A stretch of DNA of 48,908 bases from a virus, in IMG/VR virus record IMGVR_UViG_3300047327_000020, positions 1-48,908 of that record; one strand, 5' to 3'. Each line of letters begins with the position of its first letter. Within the stretch, counting starts at the first letter, position 1. The notes below the pieces were generated by a model. That model was given only the letters and a program-made list of their open reading frames with translations, ran no database searches and was not told where the DNA came from. Below are positions 39,682 to 46,227 of this stretch, one piece after another. The translations under genes and the position numbers were made by a program.

Positions 39682-39685
39682 GCCA

Positions 39686-39740
39686 AGAATGTTGGCACTT
39701 CCAACATTCTGCGTCAAGGAATTTTGTTGGAAAAACCATC
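39686..39740 (-). promoter_or_regulatory. Leftward early promoter with two operators (PR-like)
   Basis: Minus strand: TTGACG (39717-39712), 17-base spacer, CAACAT (39694-39689). The operator AGAATGTTGG-CACTT-CCAACATTCT (39686-39710) is a perfect 10-bp inverted repeat covering spacer and -10. A weaker second site GTTGG-AAAAA-CCATC is at 39726-39740, upstream of -35 and ahead of the repressor gene. Confidence 0.75.
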
Positions 39741-39774
39741 CCGCGTGATTTTAAGTCCAACTATTCTATTTAGT

Positions 39775-40119
39775 ATGTCAGTAGAACCAAAAGAGAACAT
39801 CTTTCGCTCCCTTCGTCTTGCTCGTAAAGTAACCCAAGTGGTAGCTGCTGAAGCTCTGGGTATCTCCCGCTCGCACTTGGCTAATATAGAGAAAGGCAGT
39901 GATCTGCCTGGGAGGAACACCTTAATGGCCGCCGCCGATTTTTATAATGTTTCGCTAGATTCGCTCACACAGCGCGCACACGCGGTTTCAGGAGAAGACG
40001 CTAAAGCAAGAAATTCCCGCGAAGCATTATGGCTCGGCGCCTTCCGGCAACTGCCTGAATCTGAGGCAGACCATATTTTAGGTTACATTTTAGCGCGTAC
40101 TGCTCCACCAAAAAATTAA
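39775..40119 (+). CDS. CI-like phage repressor (short XRE type)
   Basis: 114 residues from MSVEPKENIFRSLRLARKVT. HTH: RLARKVTQVVAAEALGISRS then HLANIEKGSDLPGRNTLMAA. The C-terminal part (ARNSREALWLGAFRQLPESE) is short and helical with no LexA-type S24 peptidase, so induction would not use RecA-triggered self-cleavage in the usual manner. It lies between the two operator sets. The start was chosen because the upstream extension overlaps the operator. Confidence 0.78.
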   Translation: MSVEPKENIFRSLRLARKVTQVVAAEALGISRSHLANIEKGSDLPGRNTLMAAADFYNVSLDSLTQRAHAVSGEDAKARNSREALWLGAFRQLPESEADHILGYILARTAPPKN

Positions 40120-40155
40120 ACTTTTACATTTACGCGTTATTACTTTTTTTTAAGT

Positions 40156-40206
40156 GTTGGAATAACCAACTTTTTTGTTGACTTATAATGTTGGCTCTCC
40201 CAACAT
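40156..40206 (+). promoter_or_regulatory. Rightward early promoter with two operators (PL-like)
   Basis: Plus strand: TTGACT (40178-40183), 17-base spacer, CAACAT (40201-40206). The operator ATGTTGG-CTCTC-CCAACAT (40188-40206) covers spacer and -10. The second site GTTGG-AATAA-CCAAC (40156-40170) lies upstream. The layout copies the leftward promoter almost base for base. TATAAT at 40184-40189 within the spacer is probably not the -10. Confidence 0.75.
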
Positions 40207-40207
40207 A

Positions 40208-40232
40208 GCCTCATCACCCACGCTGATGAGGC
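40208..40232 (+). promoter_or_regulatory. Leader hairpin hiding the ribosome site
   Basis: GCCTCATCA-CCCACGC-TGATGAGGC is a perfect 9-bp hairpin. Its right arm contains GATGAGG, the only ribosome-binding-like sequence before the ATG at 40237. In the transcript from the rightward promoter the site would be closed, so translation control is likely. Confidence 0.55.
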
Positions 40233-40236
40233 TTAT

Positions 40237-40500
40237 ATGCCAGTCTTTCCCCCGCCTGCCCTTCTATCCCACCCGCTGCTTCAACCCGGCATTGCCGCGC
40301 GCATGGCCGACAGCATTGAGGCAATCCAGCTCGAAGAAAGCCTGGCCAGCTCAGAAATGCGCCTGAGCCACCTGCTGACAGCCCAAGAGCACCGCGGCGA
40401 TGACGAGACCGCCGATGAGGCTGCTGCGCTCGACCGTCTGATCGCCATCGCCCAGGTGCGCCGGTCGCGCATCCTGCGGGCGCTTGGGGGCGGCCGATGA
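40237..40500 (+). CDS. Small phage protein, first gene of rightward early operon
   Basis: 87 residues (MPVFPPPALLSHPLLQPGIA...). A proline-rich start is followed by helices MADSIEAIQLEESLASSEMR and DETADEAAALDRLIAIAQVR, and a basic end. By position it is the first rightward gene, like lambda N or its equivalents, but no antiterminator motif is seen. The ribosome site is inside a hairpin. Confidence 0.55.
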   Translation: MPVFPPPALLSHPLLQPGIAARMADSIEAIQLEESLASSEMRLSHLLTAQEHRGDDETADEAAALDRLIAIAQVRRSRILRALGGGR

Positions 40501-40622
40501 GCCCCGAACTGCGCGAGGCGCTGCGCGACATCCGGCGCCGGCCGCTCACGTCCGCGCTGAATGTGGCGCTGATCCTGTTGGTCGCCGTCGAGACGATGGT
40601 GTTTTGGGCGGCGCTTTCATGA
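40497..40622 (+). CDS. Small membrane protein
   Basis: 41 residues: a basic start (MSPELREALRDIRRRP), then LTSALNVALILLVAVETMVF as one membrane helix. ATGA overlap with the gene before, and its stop overlaps the next start. Function unknown. Confidence 0.5.
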   Translation: MSPELREALRDIRRRPLTSALNVALILLVAVETMVFWAALS

Positions 40623-40987
40623 TGAGCGAACGCCGCTATTTCATGTCCGACGCCGAACTGCGCGCAGATGGCGTTGAAATCCACCTGGAGCCTGCCGAGC
40701 AGATCGTTGAGGACGCGCGGTCCATGCTTGCGGAAGCATTTTGGGGCAAAAAAGCTCGCGCGTACCGAATTGCCCGTGAAGCGTGGCACGCCCTGCGCGA
40801 CGAGCAGCCCGATGACGGCTCACGCCGGGCTTGGGATGATCCACTGCGGGCGCGCTGTGAACACGCCGACAGGGAGTGGCGCAACCAAGCAAGCGAAATT
40901 TTGGCGATGCGTCGGCTGATCCCGGAGTGGATCGCCAAGGGCGAAGCGCACCGGGCGAACCGGGCAATGCAGATTGCCGCGGATTAA
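40619..40987 (+). CDS. Small phage protein, unknown
   Basis: 122 residues (MMSERRYFMSDAELRADGVE...). It is helical and charged, with REAWHALRDEQPDDGSRRAW and RNQASEILAMRRLIPEWIAK. Coupled to the gene before by ATGA. No motif is recognised. A TnpB right-end remnant begins right after the stop. Confidence 0.5.
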   Translation: MMSERRYFMSDAELRADGVEIHLEPAEQIVEDARSMLAEAFWGKKARAYRIAREAWHALRDEQPDDGSRRAWDDPLRARCEHADREWRNQASEILAMRRLIPEWIAKGEAHRANRAMQIAAD

Positions 40988-41040
40988 CATCTTCTCCGCC
41001 CTAAAGGACGGAGATTTCCACTGAAGGAAGTTCTCGTTTC
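40984..41040 (-). mobile_element. Solo TnpB-element right-end remnant
   Basis: The hairpin CTCCGCCCTAAAGGACGGAG (40994-41013) is the exact reverse complement of the one at 33445-33464. Read on the minus strand the text is GTGGAAATCTCC...GGCGGAG then AAGATGTTAA, the typical end of IS200/IS605-type tnpB elements as I know them. No tnpB coding sequence remains. It lies between two early genes. Confidence 0.55.
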
Positions 41041-41066
41041 ATCGCATGCAACCAAGGAGCACCGCC

Positions 41067-41183
41067 ATGATCAAAGCCATCAAATCTTTCAACATGCTGG
41101 GCAATGCCTACCCCCTGACCCGCGCCGGGATTTTCGCTATCGCGATGATCGCCGGGATCGCATTTCTGGCCTCAATTCACTAA
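41067..41183 (+). CDS. Small membrane protein
   Basis: 38 residues: MIKAIKSFNMLGNAYPLTRA then GIFAIAMIAGIAFLASIH, an amphipathic start and one membrane helix. AAGGAG stands at ideal distance. It is one of several membrane microproteins in this phage. Confidence 0.5.
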   Translation: MIKAIKSFNMLGNAYPLTRAGIFAIAMIAGIAFLASIH

Positions 41184-41195
41184 TCGGCCATCATC

Positions 41196-41414
41196 ATGAG
41201 CGACCCCGAAGCCTATATCGCGCAGCTCGAAATAGCTCTGCGGGCGCATCAAAATCTTGCCGTTGCCAAACGCAATGCCGAAGCTGCGCGTAAATCGGTT
41301 GAGTTTTGGCAATCCAATCTCGACGCGGCGCTGGCTGTTTTGGTCACTCAGCCGATCGCACTGCCGCGTTCGGCTTTCACAATCCCTAAATCGGAGACAG
41401 ACCATGAACGCTGA
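41196..41414 (+). CDS. Small coiled-coil protein with shared C-terminus
   Basis: 72 residues (MSDPEAYIAQLEIALRAHQN...). Long helix to residue 52, then the tail ALPRSAFTIPKSETDHER. The tail is encoded by a 49-bp repeat that occurs again in the next gene. It overlaps the next start by 11 bases. Function unknown. Confidence 0.5.
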   Translation: MSDPEAYIAQLEIALRAHQNLAVAKRNAEAARKSVEFWQSNLDAALAVLVTQPIALPRSAFTIPKSETDHER

Positions 41415-41572
41415 TAACATCAACGTGATCGTAAATGATCGCTCAATTTCGCTGGCTAATCTTTTTGCTAACCCAGGTGCCGCCACCTACGTGGTGGTCG
41501 ATAACTGCCCCGGCCTGACGGCGCTGCCGCGTTCGGCTTTCACAACCCCCAAACCGGAGACAGACCATGAAC
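41361..41572 (+). repeat. 49-bp direct repeat spanning gene ends and next starts
   Basis: Copies at 41361-41409 and 41524-41572 match at 46 of 49 positions. All three differences are C/T. Each copy contains the end of one gene, the GGAGACAGACC ribosome site and the ATGAAC start of the next. The period of 163 bases equals one gene, so the gene in between behaves as a duplicated cassette. Confidence 0.75.
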
Positions 41573-41580
41573 ACTCTTGA
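41404..41580 (+). CDS. Small protein with shared C-terminus
   Basis: 58 residues: MNADNINVIVNDRSISLANL, then FANPGAATYVVVDNCPGLTA, then the tail LPRSAFTTPKPETDHEHS. The tail nearly repeats that of the preceding gene product. It starts 11 bases before the previous stop and overlaps the next gene by 14. Confidence 0.5.
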   Translation: MNADNINVIVNDRSISLANLFANPGAATYVVVDNCPGLTALPRSAFTTPKPETDHEHS

Positions 41581-41749
41581 AGCCTACGAATTGATTTCGG
41601 CCGTGAAAGACTCGCTCTCAACTTTGCGCGGCGAATACGATGTTGACCGCCAGACCAAAAAATTTCTCGAAGCGTTGCACGAGCGCGGTCTTTCGATTGT
41701 TGGGCAAGCCAAGCCCGTTGCTGCGCCCGCACTGCATGAGGTGGCGTGA
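41567..41749 (+). CDS. Small helical protein before the nuclease gene
   Basis: 60 residues (MNTLEAYELISAVKDSLSTL...). It is helical, with DRQTKKFLEALHERGLSIVG. The TGA overlaps the start of the nuclease gene (TGATG). Function unknown. Confidence 0.5.
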   Translation: MNTLEAYELISAVKDSLSTLRGEYDVDRQTKKFLEALHERGLSIVGQAKPVAAPALHEVA

Positions 41750-42708
41750 TGGCTATCCAGGCACCCGGCATCTACGAGATTGACGAAGCGCAGTATCATG
41801 CTGACCCGTGCCCGGCCCCTTCGCTCTCGCACAGCATCGCCAAAATGCTTTTGCAGCGCAGCCCTCGCCACGCATGGGCGGCGCACCCGCGCCTGGGTGC
41901 GCTGACAGACAACGAGACCGACGCGGCGATGGATGCAGGAACGATCATCCACAAATTGATCTTGGGGCGCGGCGCCGAAATTGTGCCGATCACCGCGACC
42001 TATGGCCCCAAGCATGCGCGAGCTGGGCAAGTAGTCTCGGATTACAAAACAGATGCCGCCCAGGAAGAACGCGAGGCGATCCGCGCGGCCGGGCATATTC
42101 CGGTGCTGCTCTGCGCGCTGCCGCCACTGCAAGAGTGTGCGGAGGCGGCGCTCGAGCAAATGCGTGCCCACCCCGATCTGGCGGCATTTTTCGCGCCATG
42201 CCGCTCTGAGGCGGTGATGGCGTGGCAGGACGGCGAGACATGGTGCCGCGGCATTGTAGACCGGCTGCCCGACAACCCGCGGGCGCCGCTGTTCGACATC
42301 AAAACCACCGGAATGTCGGCCGCGCCAGCGTCGTGGGAACGCCGTATGATCCACGAATACGCCACGCAGGCGGCGTTTTACCGCGCCGGACTGCGCGCGA
42401 TTCGTGGCATTGAGCCCGGCCCGATGCTGTTCGTCGTGATTGAGACCGAGGCGCCCTACTGCATGTCGGTGGTCACGCCCGCGCCTTCGCTGTTGGCCTA
42501 CGCCGAGCGCGAGATTGAGCACGCTATCGAAGTCTGGCGCGGCTGCATCGCGACCAACGAGTGGCCCGGCTATCCGGCTTTCACCGCGCATGTCGAGCTG
42601 CCTGGCTACATGGAAATCCGCGAGGAAGAAACCGCAATCCGCCGGCAGTTCGTGCGCGGCGCCAAGCACAATCCCGATAACGCATTCAATATGGAGTTCG
42701 CCCCGTGA
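41749..42708 (+). CDS. PD-(D/E)XK exonuclease (RecE/lambda-exo type)
   Basis: 319 residues from MAIQAPGIYEIDEAQYHADP. Visible site residues are H68 (AGTIIHKL), D171 (GIVDRLPD) and D183-I-K185 (LFDIKTT), the RecB/RecE-type order with H, D, D-x-K. It precedes a RecA-like annealing ATPase by GTGA overlap. The pair makes a phage recombination module: the exonuclease exposes single strands and the partner joins them. Confidence 0.8.
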   Translation: MAIQAPGIYEIDEAQYHADPCPAPSLSHSIAKMLLQRSPRHAWAAHPRLGALTDNETDAAMDAGTIIHKLILGRGAEIVPITATYGPKHARAGQVVSDYKTDAAQEEREAIRAAGHIPVLLCALPPLQECAEAALEQMRAHPDLAAFFAPCRSEAVMAWQDGETWCRGIVDRLPDNPRAPLFDIKTTGMSAAPASWERRMIHEYATQAAFYRAGLRAIRGIEPGPMLFVVIETEAPYCMSVVTPAPSLLAYAEREIEHAIEVWRGCIATNEWPGYPAFTAHVELPGYMEIREEETAIRRQFVRGAKHNPDNAFNMEFAP

Positions 42709-43742
42709 GCTTTACCCTTCGCCCCGCCGTGCGGGAAAAAATCGGCCTGTTGTTCGGGATCGCCGGGGCGTCTGGTAGCGGCAAGACCTTTTCCGCGTTA
42801 ACGCTGGCGGCCGGCATTGCCAACGGCACAGGCAGGATCGCGGTGATTGATACCGAAGCCGGCCGCGCTCTGCATTACGCTCCGAAGCCCGGCGAGAAAG
42901 CCGATCACGCGCGCGGCACGTTTGACTTCTTGCACCTCGACTTTCAACCGCCTTTTACGCCCGAACGCTACATCGAAGCGATCCGCGAGTGTGAAGAGGG
43001 CGGTGCGACGGTGATCGTAATTGATTCCATGTCGCACGAATGGGCCGGCGAGGGCGGGTGCTCAGACATGCAAATGGCCGAGGCAACACGCATGGCGACC
43101 GACCGTGAAGGCAAGCTGCAGGAGTGGAAGATTGAGGCCATGACGGCGCCGGCTTGGAAGAAGCCAAAGTTGCGGCACATGCGCATGATGGCGCGGCTGA
43201 TCCAAACGCGCACGCATCTGATTTTTTGCCTGCGCGCGCAAGAGAAGATCAAGATTGTCAAGAAGCAGGACGGCAAAGGCACCGAAATCGTGCCAGTCGG
43301 CTTTCAACCTATATGCGAAAAAAACTTTATGTTTGAACTCTCAGGTAGTATGACGATGCACCCGGAAAGCCCTGGCCAGCCGCGCTATGACCTGCCGTGC
43401 AAGCTGAACTCCGATCTGCAGGCGATATTTCCGGAAGGTGCGCGCATCGGCGCGGTGGCAGGCAAACGCCTGCGCCAATGGGCAGAGGCGGGAGCTGATC
43501 GGCCGGCGGCCGACCGGGTGGCCGATGGTGTGCGCGATCTGGTCGAGCGCATCCAAGACGCGGCGAGCTCGTCTGATTTGCGTGCGATCACCGCCGAGGC
43601 CGACGTGATTAAGCAGCGCGCTTATCTTGCTGCGAAGCGGCCTGACTTGGCTGAAAAGGTGGATAAGGCCGTCGCCGACGCGCTGACGTTGTTCGATGCC
43701 AGCGGCGCGGCCGATGGGTTTGACGAAAGCGACGCAGCATGA
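42705..43742 (+). CDS. RecA-like AAA ATPase (Sak4 type)
   Basis: 345 residues from GTG. Walker A GASGSGKT at 21-28, Walker B TVIVIDSMSHEW near 102-113. The following region (AWKKPKLRHMRMMARLIQTR, THLIFCLRAQEKI) is typical of Sak4-like phage ATPases. The C-terminal 80 residues form a helical extension (DLVERIQDAASSSDLRAITA). It pairs with the preceding exonuclease in strand annealing. It may also work with host SSB. Confidence 0.8.
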   Translation: MSFTLRPAVREKIGLLFGIAGASGSGKTFSALTLAAGIANGTGRIAVIDTEAGRALHYAPKPGEKADHARGTFDFLHLDFQPPFTPERYIEAIRECEEGGATVIVIDSMSHEWAGEGGCSDMQMAEATRMATDREGKLQEWKIEAMTAPAWKKPKLRHMRMMARLIQTRTHLIFCLRAQEKIKIVKKQDGKGTEIVPVGFQPICEKNFMFELSGSMTMHPESPGQPRYDLPCKLNSDLQAIFPEGARIGAVAGKRLRQWAEAGADRPAADRVADGVRDLVERIQDAASSSDLRAITAEADVIKQRAYLAAKRPDLAEKVDKAVADALTLFDASGAADGFDESDAA

Positions 43743-43828
43743 CGACCCGCCGCAAGTGCCTGAGCTGCCCGGCCCTCGTGCCGCGCGGTCGGTTTTGGTG
43801 TGATCCGTGCGCGGAGAGGTTGGGGTGA
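43739..43828 (+). CDS. Zinc-ribbon microprotein
   Basis: 29 residues: MTTRRKCLSCPALVPRGRFW then CDPCAERLG. CxxC...CxxC (C7, C10, C21, C24) is a minimal zinc ribbon. It overlaps both neighbours by four bases. Likely nucleic-acid or protein binding. Confidence 0.6.
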   Translation: MTTRRKCLSCPALVPRGRFWCDPCAERLG

Positions 43829-44223
43829 CCGATTCGGCGTTCCTCACCCTGGCCGAGGTGCTCAACCAGCGCCTGCTGCCCTGCCGGCGGAATTTCCTGC
43901 TTGACCATTTGGCCAAAACGCCTCTGCATCACGGGAAACCAACCCACCGGCGGGTGGGGCGCCGCATTTTCTTCTACCCCGAAGACCTCGACACGCTGAA
44001 AGCGAGCCTCGCATGTCCATCGAAGTCGTCACCATTAAAGGCCGAAAAAACCTCTACCTCCGCGGAACCTTCCTCGGACAAAAGGTATTTGAAAGCGCTG
44101 GCACTGGCGACGCGGCTATCGCAAACGCCCTTCGCGTCAGGCGAGAAAACGCCATCCTCAACGAAAGCCTGCACGGCAAGCAAGCCGTCAAAACCTTCGC
44201 GGACGCTGCGGCTAGTTACCTGA
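43825..44223 (+). CDS. Excisionase-like protein with long overlap into int
   Basis: 132 residues from GTG (GTGA overlap). The first 65 residues (VTDSAFLTLAEVLNQRLLPC, KTPLHHGKPTHRRVGRRIFF, YPEDLDTLKA) look like an AlpA/MerR-type excisionase HTH. The last 70, rich in S, T, K and P, are read from the same bases as the integrase start in another frame (44013-44223). They may be tolerated filler or truly used. Xis would turn integrase toward excision. Confidence 0.6.
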   Translation: MTDSAFLTLAEVLNQRLLPCRRNFLLDHLAKTPLHHGKPTHRRVGRRIFFYPEDLDTLKASLACPSKSSPLKAEKTSTSAEPSSDKRYLKALALATRLSQTPFASGEKTPSSTKACTASKPSKPSRTLRLVT

Positions 44224-45167
44224 CTTTTGAGCCGCGCGCGCCGGCCACGGCCGAGAATGTGCGAAAGCTGCTGATCCATTTCCGCGATGCCCCGCTGGCT
44301 CACATCGGCCAGGACGCGCTGGTCGGGGCATTCCGGGCGGTGCTGCGCGACGGCCAAGCGGCAGCGCCCGCTACCAAGGTCCGAGCCGTCATTACCCCGC
44401 TGAACGCGATCATGGAGCACGCCGCCACGATGGGCTGGTGCGCCAGGCCGGCGTTCAAAAAGCCGCGGGTGCCCAAGACCTCGACCAATTTCCTCCTGCC
44501 GGCCGAGGCTGATGCGCTGATTGCCAACGCCGCGCCGCACCTGCGGCCGCTGCTGACGTTTCTGATCGGGACCGGTTGCCGCATGTCGGAGGCGCTCGAG
44601 CTCACGTGGGATCGGGTGGACCTGCACGGCGCGCGGGCGCGGGTTTGGCAAAAACAGGGCAACGAGCGCCGGGTGGATCTGCCCCCGCGCGTGCTGACCG
44701 CGCTCCGGGCTATTCCGATCAACGGCGAGGCTCGCGAAGGCGCGGTGTTCCGCCCGGTGCTCTCGCGCGCGGTAATCGGCCAGGAGCGGGCCAAGCATGG
44801 CAAAAAAGGAAAACAGCTGGGGCAGAGCTACCGGATCACCGGCTATGGCGGTGGGCAGATCAAGGCCGCCTGGGCGACGGCGTGCCGCAAGGCCGGGCTG
44901 CCGGGCACCTGGCGGGAATGGACGCCCAAGGGGTCCGATAAGCCCAAGCGCCAGTTTGTGCCGACGCTGACGCCGCACGACGCCCGGCACACATGGGCGA
45001 GCTGGCACGCCTGCATTTACCGCGACCCGTTCAAGCTGCGCGTAGATGGCGGGTGGGCGACGCTGACGATGGTGCAGAATTACGCGCACGCTATGCCAGA
45101 GGTCTATGCCGACGAGATCAGGGCTTGGTTGGCAGGGGGCGCGGCCGAACTGAGGCGGGAAGCCTGA
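44013..45167 (+). CDS. int: Tyrosine-type phage integrase
   Basis: 384 residues. N-terminal arm-type domain (VVTIKGRKNLYLRGTFLGQK), core-binding helices (VKTFADAAASYLTFEPRAPA), and the catalytic domain with Arg in GTGCRMSEALELTW, the HDARHTWASWH box and tyrosine in MVQNYAHAMPEVY. It inserts and removes the prophage with the excisionase and host factors. It stands at the right prophage edge, as usual, followed by a terminator. Confidence 0.92.
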   Translation: MSIEVVTIKGRKNLYLRGTFLGQKVFESAGTGDAAIANALRVRRENAILNESLHGKQAVKTFADAAASYLTFEPRAPATAENVRKLLIHFRDAPLAHIGQDALVGAFRAVLRDGQAAAPATKVRAVITPLNAIMEHAATMGWCARPAFKKPRVPKTSTNFLLPAEADALIANAAPHLRPLLTFLIGTGCRMSEALELTWDRVDLHGARARVWQKQGNERRVDLPPRVLTALRAIPINGEAREGAVFRPVLSRAVIGQERAKHGKKGKQLGQSYRITGYGGGQIKAAWATACRKAGLPGTWREWTPKGSDKPKRQFVPTLTPHDARHTWASWHACIYRDPFKLRVDGGWATLTMVQNYAHAMPEVYADEIRAWLAGGAAELRREA

Positions 45168-45183
45168 CCGAAATTGGCGCGCA

Positions 45184-45207
45184 AGCCCGGCCGTTCAGGG
45201 CCGGGTT
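45184..45207 (+). terminator. Hairpin terminator after int
   Basis: AGCCCGGCC-GTTCAG-GGCCGGGTT, a 9-bp stem with one G-T pair, begins 17 bases after the int stop. The following T-run is short, so it is a moderate terminator. The right attachment site probably lies here or just beyond. Confidence 0.5.
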
Positions 45208-45303
45208 AGCCCTTCTTCCTTTGCTGCTCCACGTAGCGCCATTTGGCCGGGCGGGCGATCCGGCGTATGATATTTTTTGAACTTGAAGTGCGAGGAGGTC
45301 GTG

Positions 45304-45783
45304 ATGGCGGGCAGCGTCAATAAGGTGACCCTGGTGGGGAACCTCGGCAAGGATCCGGAAATACGCACGGCGCAGACCGGCCTTAAAATCGTCAACCTCG
45401 CGGTCGCGACCTCCGATACCTGGAATGACAAGACCAGCGGCGAGCGCAAGGAACAAACCGAATGGCACCGCGTCGTCATCATGAACGACCGGCTCGCGGA
45501 AGTTGCGGAAAAATACCTGCGCAAGGGCTCAAAAGTGTATCTCGAGGGCAAATTACAGACGCGAAAATGGACTGACCAATCCGGCCAGGAGAAGTATACG
45601 ACCGAGGTCATGCTCGGTCGTTTCGGTGCCGAACTGGTACTGCTGGATCGCAACCCCGCTGCCGGCGGTGAAGCCTACGAGCCGCGCGCCGCAGCACCCG
45701 CCCGTGCCCCGGCACCGGCAAGGGCTGTGGGCGGCTGGGATACGCGGCCGGGCACCGATTTGGATGATGAGATACCCTTCTGA
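45304..45783 (+). CDS. ssb: Single-stranded DNA-binding protein
   Basis: 159 residues from [20 protein letters not shown], with GAGGAGG ahead. The OB-fold text ([58 protein letters not shown]) is standard. The C-terminal tip is DLDDEIPF, the conserved acidic partner-binding end. A promoter TTGGCC-N17-TATGAT lies upstream. It looks like the host chromosomal gene, so the prophage should end before it. Confidence 0.93.
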   Translation: MAGSVNKVTLVGNLGKDPEIRTAQTGLKIVNLAVATSDTWNDKTSGERKEQTEWHRVVIMNDRLAEVAEKYLRKGSKVYLEGKLQTRKWTDQSGQEKYTTEVMLGRFGAELVLLDRNPAAGGEAYEPRAAAPARAPAPARAVGGWDTRPGTDLDDEIPF

Positions 45784-46227
45784 GTAAAGCAGCAAAAAAA
45801 CATTGATACTCTGGGTCCCGGGATCTGGCCGTATCCCGGGACTCGGAAGCAAAAGTTTTTTGCTACTTTTTTGATGGCAATAGGTACAGGCTCAGGCAGT
45901 ACGCAGGCCCAAAACAGGCAGCTTAAACGGAACACCCCGGCTTTCCAGGGCCGGGGTGTTGAAGAACTGTGTTCTACTAGGGCGCGGTACAAAGTGCGCC
46001 CTACCCTTTTTCGGCAAACTGGCAAACGCAGTCCAATTAAGGACTCCTCACAAGGATTTTCCGCCAGCACCAATAAGATAGTGATTCAAAATAGCGATGT
46101 AAGCAAGGCAATTTTGCAGCGCAATCACTATACGCAATACGCGTATAATATAAGCAATGGTATAATTTAATTACCCCGCCAATTCCCACCAAGTATCCGG
46201 CCACTCCACAATCTTACGGGCCAAGCC
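45784..46227. other. Hairpin-rich spacer after ssb
   Basis: No convincing gene. It contains GTCCCGGGAT/ATCCCGGGAC (45815-45842) with a following AAGCAAAAG-TTTTTTGCTACTTTTTT stretch, acting as ssb terminator. A second 10-bp hairpin AACACCCCGG/CCGGGGTGTT lies at 45931-45960, and a third TAGGGCGC/GCGCCCTA at 45978-46003. An A+T-rich end has an inverted repeat ATAGTGATT/AATCACTAT (46078-46086, 46123-46131). The first hairpin and T-tract resemble acetic acid bacterium intergenic repeats. Confidence 0.6.

Larger units (their letters stand above)
128..45303. mobile_element. Temperate contractile-tailed prophage (edges approximate)
   Basis: The stretch contains all modules of a temperate myovirus: integrase and excisionase-like gene, immunity region, replication, recombination, terminase, head, tail, fibres and lysis-type genes. 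Major genes look intact, so it may be inducible. Left limit is the tRNA-Val end and right limit lies between int and ssb. No att repeat was identified, so both edges are inferred. Confidence 0.8.

Noticed and set aside
41584-42669. 361-codon minus-strand frame over the exonuclease gene
   Set aside because: Antisense shadow. The plus strand contains the H68, D171 and D183-x-K site and proper gene overlaps.
43974-45089. 371-codon minus-strand open frame over the integrase
   Set aside because: Antisense shadow with Arg/Pro/Gly-rich text. The plus strand has the R, HxxR and Y integrase motifs.
45871-46170. 99-codon plus-strand frame after ssb
   Set aside because: It runs through three hairpins, has no coding bias and resembles no protein.
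46180-46190. CCCACCAA as attR
   Set aside because: Only eight bases match the tRNA end, and the site lies beyond the host-like ssb gene. Expected by chance.
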